Shown here: in pieces, positions 48,801-59,423 of the stretch | How positions within the stretch are numbered: the first letter of the stretch is position 1 | Layout: each line of letters begins with the position of its first letter | Assembly (NCBI GenBank): GCA_036346275.1 | Contig: CM070727.1 | Span: 4,083,760 to 4,147,759 of the forward strand | Reading direction: 5' to 3' | Length of the DNA stretch: 64,000 nt | Origin: Otatea glauca | Taxonomy: Eukaryota; Streptophyta; Magnoliopsida; Poales; Poaceae | Notes under the pieces: model-generated | Told to the model about the DNA's origin: nothing | The model's database searches: none | The model's input: only the letters and a program-made list of their open reading frames with translations | Program-made: the position numbers and the translations under genes

Positions 48801-51800
48801 TTGTCTACGTTTTCCAGTTGATTGGTATGGGCATTAATTATGATGTATCACTGTTATATATAATATTGTAAATATTAGCTGAATTATTCCACCTGCTGAG
48901 TTTACTAAAATAAGCTACTGTATTAGCTATGAATTTTGGACTTCATTTGTTTCAATTTGGCAAATTCTCTTTATCTTTTTGTATGACTAGAGGCCAGCAT
49001 ACTTTGTTACACAATATCCTAATCTCTTATTTTAGTCTGACATGACGTTATCTTTTTTTTTTCTGTTACTAACATCATGAAGTAGGCACTTCATATATCG
49101 AGGAATCATCTGGCAATCTAGTTTATTTACTTCTTTTGATGTAGGAGAATACTTATATGTTCTTCACAACATCCCAGCTTCTATTTTTTATTTGCTCAGG
49201 TCATTATTTGAGTAATTTGTGTATCTCCATTGTGTATAAACAGGTTCCATGTTTTTGGAATTGGGACAAGGTCTCTTGGGTTCAGCATCAGAGTACAAGT
49301 AAAGAAAGGCTCTTCTGTAACGGTAGGAACTGAAATTCTGAACTGTGACTTCCAATTAGCATGAAATGCAGACTCTTGAAGAAATTACCATGGTTATATA
49401 AATACTAACAGTATTGCAAGCAAGTACTGTAAGCAAGAATTGGCAGGGCCAAAGTCATTATTCCTGATGATGATATCAACCTTTGTTTATGCTTACTTAA
49501 CTTTTCTAATTGGAAATCTGCCAAGTTTAGGAATGTTGCTGTACTGCACCTTCTTTTTTTTATACTTTGCCCTTTGATGTTTGAAGAGCTAAGCTTTTGA
49601 ATATTCTGTTTATTTATCAAACCCAAAAAAAATAGAGGTCTTTTTGCTATTCTTATCTTCAATGTGTTGTTCTGGATTTTGGTATGCCAAGCACTTTCCA
49701 AACATCCGTATAGCTTCACCAAATTAACATTACACTGCAGGAGGTTATTGTTGGTCCAGAGAATAGAACAGTTGTTTCTAAAGACAACTTTTTGAGAGTA
49801 AATCTTGTTGGTGACTTTGTTGGTTATACAAGTATCCCATCATTTGAGGACTTCTATCTCGTGACTCCACGGAAGGTACTCAAGAAATCATGATATGCAT
49901 ATTTCCCTCATGTGACTTCGTAATGTTCTTCTAAATCTGAAATGCTTAAGGGTGATGGTGGCGGTCAACCGCAAGTCCTTGGTGATGAATTCTCCAGGTG
50001 GATGCTGTTGGAGAGAGTTCGGTTTACATTAGATGGTCTTGAGTGCAACAAGATTGGTGTTGGGTATGAGGCTTACAGAAACCAACCTAACTTTTGTTCA
50101 TCACCATTTTGGAGCTGCTTGTACAATCAGCTTTGGAATTTTTGGGAGGTAAGATTGTATGTGTGGTATCATCATAATAGCATTATCATGTGTCTTCTTG
50201 TTGAATTGTAAAACTGTTTAGTCTTGAAAGATCTTTCACCATTTGTTTCAGGCTGACAAAAATCAGATAAACAGGAACCAACAGCCCCAGTATGTTGTAC
50301 AGGGAAGGTTTCAAAGGATCAACCAACATCCAGTTAAATTCCCATTAGTTCTTCCTCTTGTCTCATTCTTATTTGCCAACGTTGGATAAATCTTTTGATA
50401 CATACCCCCTACAGAATGCAGGAGTTCATACCTTTTCTGTGGGAATCACAGAAGTTCTTAATACCAATTTGCTGATAGAGCTGAGTGCTGATGATATACA
50501 ATATGTGTACCAGAGGTACTAATAGTACTTATGCATTTTGATTTAGCATTTACAATTCGTTTGATAGTAGTATGACAGGCCTACTTTTAAATGCAAATAC
50601 AATTTCAAACACGACTGGCACTTCAAATGTATCTCATGTTGGACGAATTTTAGGGAAACAAAATTTGCTACTCTAGTGTTACATCTTAATTCATGTTGCG
50701 CAATACTTGTATTTTTTTTTTATGTTCTTTATGAAAATAGCAACATATGTAATACCTTGCATTTCCTTAATGTCAGGAGTCCAGGGAAGATAATTAGCAT
50801 CAATGTCCCTACATTTGAAGCCTTAAGTCAAGTTGGTACTGCACAGGTTACCACTAAGAATATTGGTAAACTGGAAGCTTCATATAGCTTGACGGTACGT
50901 ATCGTCAAGGAAATTACCTTTTGATAGGTTACTAATTGTCTTTTTCCTTGATACTAAGATGATAGGTGCATGGACTGATTTCCTAACCATCCTGCTATTT
51001 TAGTCATACGGTTTGTTGCATCATACCAGTGCTTTCTTTTCTTTTTCAAACGATTTAACGGTGTTAACATCCAATCTTATACTTGCTATTCTCGCTACAG
51101 CATGAGCTTCCTTTCTCTTCCTTGAATACCCAACACGTGCTGACACACCACATGAATGATAGCATATTTGACCAACACATTTATATTTTGTGATCTGCTT
51201 ATAAAATTATTGGATTACCAAAGTTTAAGTAGCAGTTGATTTACTTGGCTTACTTAATTTTCCTGAAATTTGATGACTTGTTTGCTCCTTTTACAGTTCG
51301 ACTGCTTAAGTGGCATCAGTTATGTGGAGGTGATATTTATTATAGTCTTCATATTTTTGTGCTTTTGTACTCTTTCTTGATTTACAAGCCTGTCATACTT
51401 CATTTACTTGCTTCTAAACCCATTTTTTACTGTTAATTATCCATCAGCATACTTCCTGCTCTTATATGATCATTCAATTTCTTCTCTTGAAGCTAGTCTG
51501 TAATTTCATTTGCAGGAGCAATTCTTCATCATGAAACCTGATGAAATGCTTACTCGTTCATTTTATTTGCGTCCGTCAACAGACCAAGCATCAAAATATC
51601 GATGCACAGGTGAATTAGAAATTGAAGTACAGCTTATCATCGGTTTTGTTTTCCAAAATCATGTCCTAGGGCTTAACATGGGATTTTGTTGTGCTCAATT
51701 GCAGCTATTTTGAAGGCGTCAGATTTCAGTGAACTTGACAGAGCCGAATGCCAATTCTCGACTACAGCTACGGTTCTTGACAATGGAACACAGGTTCTGA

Positions 51801-53211
51801 AATGTTTGTACTCTTGTAGTGGTTCTGCTAGAACTCGGTAGCTTTTGTTTTTTGTTGAAGTAAGTGCAGCAAGGTAGTTTGAATTTGCAGACAATCTTTC
51901 ATCTCGATCTCTAAGGGCCGTGTGTCTATGTTTTGATGATAAGGTTTTGACATCATAGATCTTTGTGTTATCTAATTGCCTATATCATATATGAGTAAGT
52001 AACTTCACAACATTAACTTTTCCCTTCATGAGCATTTGTCAACGTATGTTGGAATATGTTTTGTTTTCTTTAAAATCTTTTAGTGCCCTGAACAATTCAA
52101 TCCGTTACATAGTTCTCGCACAATCTAGATGCCTTTTTACTGCAACAAATAACAGTGTTGCTCATGGCTCTATATGCTTACATCTTGCCTTCAAAACTCT
52201 GTAGATTGGTCCATCCAATGACCATGCGAAGGGTGGCATCAGGGGTTTCTTTGAAGCCATCAAAGACTTGTTGAGCGCCATGTGGGATAGTGCGACAGAT
52301 TTCTTTACTGGCAGATCATGCAGGTACGCTAAACCCTTCCATCTTACTCTTCTCTGACATGGTTCTTGTTGCCTCTGGTTAATGTCCATGGACCAGAGCT
52401 ACGAAAGTATTGTTATATTTTCATCTGTATTTTGTTGTGCTGCATTTTCTGACATTTTCAGCTTATTTATTTCCTTGGAGCAGTACTAGATGCTCGAGCT
52501 TTTTCAACTTCAGCTGCCACATCCAATACATATGTATCGGCTGGCTCGTAATGTTTGGCCTGCTGCTTGCTATATTACCCGCAGGTACGTACGTGTCTTC
52601 ATCAGTTTATTGTCACGAGAGGCCAAGCACTGAAACCACATCACGTTCACGTTGCCAATGCTTACCGAACAAAAAATTTCTTCATATGGCTTGCAGTTGC
52701 AGTGCTCCTGTGGCTTCTCCATCAGAAAGGACTCTTCGATCCACTGTACGACTGGTGGGAGGACGTGGTCGGGTCGGAGATGTCGCACGACCGCAGGCGC
52801 CTGAAGCACAAGAAAGGCCACAGCCACCCACACCACCACCACGGTGACCACTACCACAGGCACCATCACGCGCGCAAGAATCGCAGGAGCGGGCCCAGCC
52901 ACCACCACCACCACCACCACATCCTCCACCGGCACGGCGGTCAGCTCGACCCGGTGGCGGAAGGCGAGCGCTACCGGCACAGCAGGCACGACGCTGCGCT
53001 CGGCGTGCAGCACAGGGACCATGGGCATAAGCACCGGCACGGCAAGGCGGTGGAGGCGCTGCCGAGGGAGAGCGACTGCGGCCCGAGCCGGCAGGCGCCG
53101 TGGCCGCGCGAGGAGGACGGGGTGGAGTACAGGGAGCGGAGGCATTACGGGCACAGGCGCGACCGCGATCGCCACCACTACCGGGCTGATCGAATATCGA
53201 TACTGCAATAG
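45871..53211 (+). CDS. HAP2: HAP2/GCS1 gamete fusion protein, 18 exons
   Basis: HAP2 (GCS1) is the sperm-expressed class II-type fusogen needed for gamete membrane fusion at fertilisation. Exons: 45871-46062, 46186-46329, 47102-47190, 48320-48359, 48616-48673, 48764-48824, 49244-49322, 49741-49875, 49951-50148, 50252-50332, 50415-50515, 50777-50894, 51297-51329, 51516-51609, 51705-51793, 52205-52323, 52484-52584, 52697-53211. All are GT-AG and in phase, giving 748 codons before TAG. A signal peptide with a Leu run covers residues 1-26. The Cys-rich PVCCPCGP...PSSCG lies at 156-172. The conserved HAP2 core (NKIGVGYEAYRNQPNFC, LYNQLWNFWE) is in exon 9, residues 267-332. One membrane span lies near 558-585, followed by a 160-residue His/Arg-rich cytosolic tail with a run of seven His. 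No disabling change was seen. Confidence 0.97.
47940..48060. repeat. Short imperfect repeat in HAP2 intron 3
   Basis: The motif GGT(G/T)(C/G)(A/G)GTGGTATTAGTGAAT and variants (GGTGGTACTAGTGAATGGG, GCAGTGGTATTGGTACA) recur about four times. Intron 3 (47191-48319) is the longest in the gene and otherwise lacks recognisable features. Confidence 0.5.
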
Positions 53212-53900
53212 ATAATAGGACGCCTTAGGAATCATGATCTCATCGCGAATTTTGATCGTTGTTCAGCTTGTATTTTTTAGTGTTTTGTTAGTTGTTGCTG
53301 TTAGTGAGTGCTATGGAAGTTTCCCTTGTGCTCTTCAAAGTCTACGGAGACATGAGAAAATGGTGTAGACTGGAGTTGGGGTACAAGTCAGTCAAGCTTG
53401 AGGTGACCGATGTTTCCTCCTTTCGAGGGAGAAGACGAGAGAGTGCCATTTGTTTTCGCGTGCCAGACAGGGCAGGCTTGCTTGCAAGTAGCAGGACTGG
53501 TCAGTGGTGACAGGTCTGATGCTGCAATGCAATCTGCAGTGTGGTCAAGAAGTAGCAGCCTAGGAGCTCTTTCTGAGATAGTATGTTGCGTAAAAGAAAG
53601 GGAGCATTAGCGCGCTGAGGTAGTTCATAGTTAAGAGGAGATTTAGGCCGGTACGTGATTTTGTACCGTCGATGGTGGCAACATAGATCATCCGACAATT
53701 CAGCGAAGAGATGGAAGAGCGAGGTGCGTTTGCATTACATAAAAAACTTCGGCTAGTTTGCATTAGTGCCGTTCCAAGGAAAATCCTTATAACTATATGG
53801 CTTGGCGAAAAGAAAATAGTGCGAAAGGTGCGCTTTTGATACACTAGTGCCGCTCTAAAGAAGACCCTCTATAAGAATGTAGAAGTAGCAAGACCATAAA
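53212..53900. other. HAP2 3' flank, nothing recognised
   Basis: The HAP2 3' untranslated region must begin here; AT-rich stretches near 53270-53300 could hold the polyadenylation signal. Short frames on both strands (53292-53510 plus, 53560-53844 minus) have no recognisable domain. Confidence 0.45.
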
Positions 53901-54165
53901 ACGAATTAGTCACCAGCTCACCGCTAAGCAAATGAGCAAACTAGTCACCGTTCACTTGCCGCTTATATTTTCACATGGATAAATCAGAGATCTCGAGTCG
54001 TCCCGACCAATCTAAACAAGGCTGTGTAGTGCTTAAACGCTAAACAAATAAGCAAACTAGTCACCGCTCATTTACCATTGCACTTCTAATATGGATGATC
54101 CAAGATCCCAGGTCATCCTGGCCGTCTAAACAAGACCGAATAGCGCTGAGCAAATAAGAAAACTA
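53901..54165. repeat. Two-copy tandem repeat of about 120 bp
   Basis: Copies share GC(A/T)AA(A/C)(C/A)AAATGAGCAAACTAGTCACCG, TCACATGGAT/CTAATATGGAT, TCGTCCCGACC/TCATCCTGGCC and TCTAAACAAG, starting near 53915 and 54035. A related block with AAGAAAACTAGTCAG and ACAATTGTAATCGCTAC follows at 54140-54195 and recurs near 60220-60380. The element class is unknown. Confidence 0.65.
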
Positions 54166-54195
54166 GTCAGAAATACAATTGTAATCGCTACCTAA

Positions 54196-54950
54196 CTTTA
54201 ATAGCTATGTCTAAAAATTTAACTGTATTAGTGGTCACTAATCCACCGTATCACAAACACCCGTATCTTATCATATCACTACTGGCAATTTGGTGAGCGG
54301 GTGGAGTGCGTGTATCGCATGGGCAGTGCAAATGTTGCTGGTGGCCTTGTCGCGGCGAATGTGCTTCTCCCTGGTCTGCATTGCCATGAGGAGAACGGGC
54401 TGGCAGCTGGAGTCAGTGCTCACGCTGATGATCCAGCCGAGCATCAGCCACTTGTACTCTTGCGACATGGCGAGGAACACAGCGTGCGGGCCGTCGAACG
54501 TTCGTACCCCATGGTACTGTTACGGGGTTCTTTTCTTTTTCTTCGACACCGCTTGAGTTTGATTATGTCTCTTAACATTGATCCCATCTTACTAGTATAG
54601 TGTCCGTGCTAACGCTACGACGATAGTACATCCGCTTATCAATTAAATGAGAAGATAAGTATGAATATAACACTTAATAATAAATAATCACAGTGCCCGT
54701 ATACGAGTACAAAAATGAAGATATAACACTCAATAATATTTTTCGCTAAACGTTTCCCGTATGCTCTTAAGACTTGTTCTTATGTCTTGAGGGATGTTTT
54801 CCGCGCACTCATTCCACTTGTATTTTAGTATTTCAATTAAGAAACACTTCCTGAGGATAGGTGAACCCTGTAAGTACGTTGTAGAGCATCATCAGTATAG
54901 AACTACTTTACAACCTTATAAAAAGTGATTAATAAAATAGAGAGTACCGA
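54196..54950. other. Intergenic DNA with an unidentified GC-rich block
   Basis: A GC-richer block at 54271-54540 has overlapping frames on both strands. The minus frame (54271-54480) reads [19 protein letters not shown] and looks protein-like, possibly a broken exon of a host gene, but I cannot assign it. The rest is AT-rich. Confidence 0.4.
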
Positions 54951-54959
54951 CCATGCGAT

Positions 54960-55360
54960 CCGTGCATTAAACTGTTGACCATTCCAGATGTGCATGAAGT
55001 TCATGACAAAATAACCTGTCAAGTTCCTGCACAATATTTAATTGCTACATGTAAGTACAGAAAAATTTAACTATTTACTAATCATGTGTAAATAACTTAC
55101 CGGTCTATTGTTTTTGGAACAGACTTTGGAGCTACAATAAGCCAATCATAGATATCGTCGTTCAATGAGGGATTTACTATCCTTATAGCACGATCGAATA
55201 TTATACCAATTTTTTGTATTCTATCACGATAGTAACTGGATGGTTTATCCGTTGGAACCCATCCAGGTAGAGGTGTTGGATCAATAACGGAGATAACCCT
55301 GTCCTTCATGTCGAACGATAACATGCTGAATCGTCCTCCGTGATAAAAAGGCAGCATAAT
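54960..55360 (-). pseudogene. Transposon-type Ulp1 protease-like domain fragment
   Basis: The minus strand from 55357 reads MLPFYHGGRFSMLSFD, VISVIDPTPLPGWVP, YYRDRIQKIG and NDDIYDWLIVAPKSVPK. After a short AT-rich gap, LTGYFVMNFMHIWNGQQF follows at 54975-55030. The order and wording match Ulp1 (C48 peptidase)-like domains common in plant transposons. A His/Asp pair may be present, but no catalytic Cys block is visible: the position where Cys would sit before GYF reads Leu-Thr. It is probably a remnant of a larger DNA transposon. Confidence 0.65.
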
Positions 55361-56279
55361 CTACAAATATAGATATTATATCTTTTGTACACATATATAA
55401 CATAATAAAGCGTCAAAAATTTATTAAGCAAAGGAATTCAAGGCTAACTTGGATTTACGGCTGATATTCTCTCTCTTTTTTGGGCTTTTAAACTGGATAT
55501 ATATCATATATGGAATAGCAGACCATGCCAAATGGAAACCAAACTCGGGATGCAGTCATGTGCCTTAGAGGTTTCCAGGTCAGAATCTATGTACACCTTA
55601 AGATTCTAAATCAGACAGGTTGTTTTATTATTATTTTTTCTATCTCATGGAGTTTATACTATCAAGAAATGCTAGAAGTTTGAGAAGATTAGACAAACTG
55701 AATGTATGAAATACAAAAGCACGATTTGAGCACTCTCCACGAAATCCTATGCTCTTAACACGGGATGCGATTTGACTAATCGCCAATAACCGAGCTTCTA
55801 GGCTTTTCCAAAACACAGTCTTTAATCGGAAGATGTAAACAACACACAGACTTGTGCATAAAGAAGGGTGGCACATATCAAAATCAAGAAAATACTATGT
55901 ACAACTAACAATACACCCGTTGTCATTCATCTATCCTGGATTAAAATTTCAAATAGATACAACAAATCTCGACTTAGTTGCTCCATCTCGTCTTGAATTA
56001 GCACTTGAAGTAAAGATCAAACACAGGGCAAGCGAAATCGACGCATGCATGCATACCTTGAGGCGAGGGCTTTCGGTGAAGTAGCATCCACGAGAAGTTG
56101 GTGCACAACATTATGATTCTCCAAATAACACCCTGCCAAAAAGCGCATAATCTGGAGTGTTTAGATAGATCATCTTGTTTACATTTTAGACTTAAAATTT
56201 TATACTAAAAATATAAATTTAATTCACTTTATTTTAACCTACAAATTTCAGATCTCAGATGAAACTGGGATTTATAGCT
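55361..56279. other. AT-rich DNA, possibly more of the Ulp1-bearing transposon
   Basis: Frame 55640-55876 (minus) reads LEARLLAISQIASRVKSIGF, plausible protein but unassigned. It might be an upstream exon of the transposon gene at 54960-55360. Other frames are short. Confidence 0.35.
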
Positions 56280-56287
56280 CTACCAAA

Positions 56288-56576
56288 CAGGGTTCCGTAT
56301 TTCGCCAAAATTTCACCGAATTTCGGCGAAATTCAGTTATTTCGGTGGGTTCCGAAATTTTTTTTATCTCGGTTGAATTTCGGTTGGTTCATTTGAATTT
56401 TGTCAAAAAAATCAAATTTTAGTCAAAATTTGTCTAAACATTCGAATTCGGTCAAATTTTGTCGAAAAATTCAAATGTTTGGACAACCATTTCGTTCCGA
56501 AATTGCACCGAAATTTCCGAAATTCGGTGATTTCGCTAGGTGCCGAAAAAAAATGCCACCGAAATTCTTAACCCTG
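56288..56576. mobile_element. hAT-like MITE, 289 bp
   Basis: The left end CAGGGTTCCGTATTTCG and the reverse-complemented right end CAGGGTTAAGAATTTCGG form the TIR. The octamer CTACCAAA flanks both sides exactly (56280-56287 and 56577-56584). The interior is built of GAAATTTCGG / CCGAAATT motifs like those of the element at 26730-28187. Confidence 0.9.
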
Positions 56577-56629
56577 CTACCAAACAGACCTACGTATTCC
56601 CAATCAGTCACCCCTACGTACGAAACGCC

Positions 56630-57557
56630 TCACCATCTTCTCCACGGGCTCCCACACCACCTCCTTCCATGCCTCCTCACGCCGCGGCGCGCCGCCATGC
56701 ACATCGGCACCTCAAATGCGATCCACGCGCCGCACGTCTCACCACTCCAGCGTGCTCATCCTCCCGATCTTCTCCACTGCGCGACCACCGGCCGAAGGTG
56801 TTGCCCTTGATCTCCTCCACGCATCTGCGCCGCCAAGATCGCCTCCATGAGCGCTGGCGTCGGCGACCTCCGCCACCTCCCGCTCCGCGCAAAGTGCGCG
56901 TCCATCTCCGTGAGACCGATCGCGCGGTGTAAGCCCTCAGTGCGATCGGTGCGGGCGGTCGAGCATTTGCACGGCCTCGTTCACCAGCCCGCACCGCAAC
57001 ATGTCGTCTACCCGAGCTGTGGTGAACCGCCGGAGGAGCTCTAGCGCGACATCCAGCCGGACGAAGAGGCAGTCGTGAGCGGCGCGGAATGCCCCACCGC
57101 TGCCCTCGACCAGCGCCTCGACATACCTGTTGGAGCCACCGGCCACGATGGGGAGGCGGCCGCGGGAGAGCACCCTCTCGACCGCGCAGGCGGCCTCACG
57201 AAAGAAGTCGTCCTCGGTGAAGTCGGCGTTGGGGCACGGCACGCAGTCGAGGAGGTGGTGCGCCACTCTGGCATGCTCGTGGTCGGTCACCTTGTTGGTG
57301 ATCACGGGTAGGCCGGCGTAGACTTGGATATTGTCCGAGTTGATCACCTCGCCACTGAAGCGCGCCGCTAGGGCGATGGCCAGCTTCGACTTGCCTGTGG
57401 CCGTCGCGCCGAGCACGAGCACGACCTTCGGCTTGTTGGCCGTCGGGCTAATCACGGCGGTGGCGTCCATCGTGGATCGGTGCATGACGAGCATACATGC
57501 CGGATCGTGGGAAGTGGCGGCGGTACGTGAGCTCCTTGTATAGGATGTGGTGCACAT
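56630..57557 (-). pseudogene. Adenylate isopentenyltransferase (cytokinin synthase) pseudogene, copy 1
   Basis: IPT transfers an isoprenoid group from DMAPP to ADP/ATP, the first step of cytokinin synthesis. Counted from the Met at 57557, the minus frame has KVVLVLGATATGKSKLAIAL with the P-loop at residues 50-57, then GEVINSDNIQVYAGLPVITN, HHLLDCVPCPNADFTEDDF and LPIVAGGSNRYVEALV. It stops after RPHRSH at 56937. Out of frame it goes on with GLHRAIGLTEMDAHFAR, EREVAEVADA, VEEIKGNT and VEKIGRMSTLEW, the normal C-terminal region, with further in-frame stops after that. The start may be one of several Met codons (residues 1, 22, 25, 30). Plant IPT genes are intronless, so intronless structure says nothing about origin. 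The frameshifts make it non-functional. Confidence 0.88.
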
Positions 57558-57660
57558 GCATGAATGGAAGAAAATTAAGCTCGCGATTCATGGTACTGAC
57601 TGGTATGGTAAATATTGAATCGAAATCAAATGGGTTTAGATTTGCAACATAATTTTCTTC
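57534..57660. repeat. Direct repeat flanking the IPT tandem, copy 1
   Basis: The block from CTTGTATAGGATGTGGTGCA through AATCAAATGGGTTTAGATTT is nearly identical to 58203-58320. It covers the sequence just upstream of the first IPT pseudogene and marks the duplication unit. Confidence 0.9.
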
Positions 57661-57960
57661 CATTCATGCCGCCCGCCATGCGCATCAGCACCTCCGTGCG
57701 ATCCACGCGCCGCACGTCCCACCTCTCGGTAGCGCTCATCCTCCGATCTTCTCCACCCACGCGACCACCGGCCGAAGGTGTTGCCCTTGATCTCCTCCAC
57801 GTCGCGCTCGCCGACGCCGCCTCGCGACGCGGCGTCGACAACCTCCACCGCCTCCGCTCGCGTGAAGTGCGCGTCCATCTCCGGTGGTCGATCGCGGCGC
57901 AAGCCCCGGTATAGTCGGCGCCGGGCGGTCGAACGCCACGCGGCAAGCGATATGTCATCT
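57645..57960 (-). pseudogene. IPT C-terminal fragment, copy 2
   Basis: Minus frames shifted against each other read ADYTGACAAI, EMDAHFTRAEAVEVVDAAS, VEEIKGNTF and WDVRRVDRTEVLMRMAGG, matching the C-terminal third of IPT and parallel to the same part of copy 1. The P-loop half is missing. The sequence upstream of it (58203-58320) matches the upstream of copy 1, so this is a tandem duplicate that later lost its N-terminal part. Confidence 0.82.
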
Positions 57961-58202
57961 GGAAAATTTGGACCAATAATGGCTTCCTAATTGTCATCTA
58001 AATATGAATGCTAACATATAGCACCATTTGTGCGTCTGATTGAGGCTAATTATTATCGAATATCATTACTTCCCATAATGTATTTAGGAATAAGTCCTAA
58101 AATGAACTTATTCCTTATATTTATCACACAATAATTGCATTTCATACACACATTCCTTATATAATATTTTTCGCTAAATAATATTATGGCGTGATGCGTG
58201 GC

Positions 58203-58320
58203 GCCTTGTATAGGATGTGGTGCACATGCATGAATGGAAGAAAATTAAGCGCGTGATTCATGGTACTGACTGATATGGTAAATATTGAATCGAAATCAAA
58301 TGGGTTTAGATTTGTAACAT
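58203..58320. repeat. Direct repeat flanking the IPT tandem, copy 2
   Basis: It matches 57537-57655 with only a few differences (for example CGCGTGATTCATGG versus CTCGCGATTCATGG). It lies upstream of IPT copy 2 in the same relative orientation, as expected for a tandem gene duplication. Confidence 0.9.
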
Positions 58321-58372
58321 AAATTCCATATATATAGTTCAATTGAAATATATATATGCGGGCTCTCCTGTT

Positions 58373-58590
58373 GTGGGCCACATGAATGAATGAGTTAGAC
58401 ACATTAAACAACGGCCATCGGATGTGGGTGAGTGAAACTGAGGAAAGATCTGAGACGTTCATTTTGATGAATGCAAGTTTCTGGGGACGTTTTGCTGTGT
58501 GCACGAACATTAGGCCATCTCTAATGAGGTGCATTATTTAGGGTGGACGTAGAAAAAATTGCTTAGGTTCATTATAAAAAGGTATAGATT
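58373..58590 (-). repeat. Dispersed repeat, copy B (inverted relative to copy A)
   Basis: Reverse-complemented, it aligns with 30279-30520 over about 200 bp, sharing CACCCACATCCGATGGCC-like and AATGTGTCTAACTCATTCA-like blocks. The two copies differ by scattered substitutions and small indels. Confidence 0.75.
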
Positions 58591-58846
58591 TCACTATTGC
58601 GGAGATAGGAAACAACAATTGACGCTTGAATGGCCCATTCGATCGACAACAATGGTGGTTAATTCAGTGTTGTACTTTAATTAACAGATAGGATAGAACA
58701 ATTCATGGAACCCATCGAGCTCCCATTCTCTCTTTCTTGCTCGATTCCTTGGTTCAATCCAGTAGCTGTGCTTGTGTATGACACTTACGGAGATGCAAAG
58801 CAACAACCGACGCTGGTAGTCTCAAACAGCATTATTTCCTTTTGAT
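58591..58846. other. Intergenic DNA, nothing recognised
   Basis: Short stretch between the dispersed repeat and the SerRS remnant. No open frame or motif of note. Confidence 0.4.
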
Positions 58847-59310
58847 TTAGACCTGACCACCATCCTCCTCCTGGTAGTTCTCCAGAACGCAGTAGAGCGT
58901 CCTCTCGGTGGCAGTCAATGTGGAGATGAGCATATGGACGAACTGCCTAGCCTGCTCACCTTTCCTCCTCTGGCCGTAGCCTATTCCAAGCCTCCGAGTG
59001 CCTGGTCATCCTCTCGTGCTTCTCCCAGGAATCGTCGCCGTCTGGGCTCGTGACACAGAACTGCAGCACTGCTCGATCTTCTCGAACTAGTGGACTCTGA
59101 AGATGCCGGCCGTGTCGCCCCGTGCGAGCCACACTCTTCCCGGAAACAGGTCGAGTAGCCGGCGTATCTGATCGACAGCTCGGTGGGGTGGATTCGGTCA
59201 CCTATATGGTAAGTGCAGAGCGGCTGCTCGGATGTAGGGATGAGGTCCTCGTCTTCGTCGGTTAGTTTGTTGGAAAAAAAATTGAGTGGCACAGGGTGCC
59301 ATGTAACAAC
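58847..59310 (-). pseudogene. Seryl-tRNA synthetase pseudogene fragment (intronless)
   Basis: The minus strand reads LNFFSNKLTDEDEDLIPTSE, QPLCTYHIGDRIHPTELSIR and YAGYSTCFREECGSHG, the class II motif 2 region of cytosolic SerRS. It then reads, in a shifted frame, REDRAVLQFCVTSPDGDDSW. About 50-60 codons, including motif 3, are missing. It resumes with RRLGIGYGQRRKGEQARQF and VHMLISTLTATERTLYCVLE, then NYQEEDG before a TAA at 58847-58849. Motif 2 has lost its usual Arg-Glu context (FREECGSHG). No introns interrupt it, which suits a processed pseudogene, although no poly-A tail was identified. SerRS charges tRNA-Ser; this copy cannot. Confidence 0.85.
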
Positions 59311-59423
59311 TCTCTAAAAAAAATCAGATATACGGTAAAATAAGGATCTCGTTAAATCTTCTTCTCTCTCACCTAATATATATCATGTGAGATGCTATAG
59401 ATGATATATGGCATCAATGTTAC

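Noticed and set aside
52570..53235. A 221-codon minus-strand frame over the HAP2 tail
   Set aside because: It is the antisense of the His-rich exon 18, giving Val/Pro/Ala-rich low complexity.
54271..54600. Possible protein-coding exon with [15 protein letters not shown]
   Set aside because: The minus frame looks protein-like but I could not assign a family or splice partners, so I left it as unidentified.
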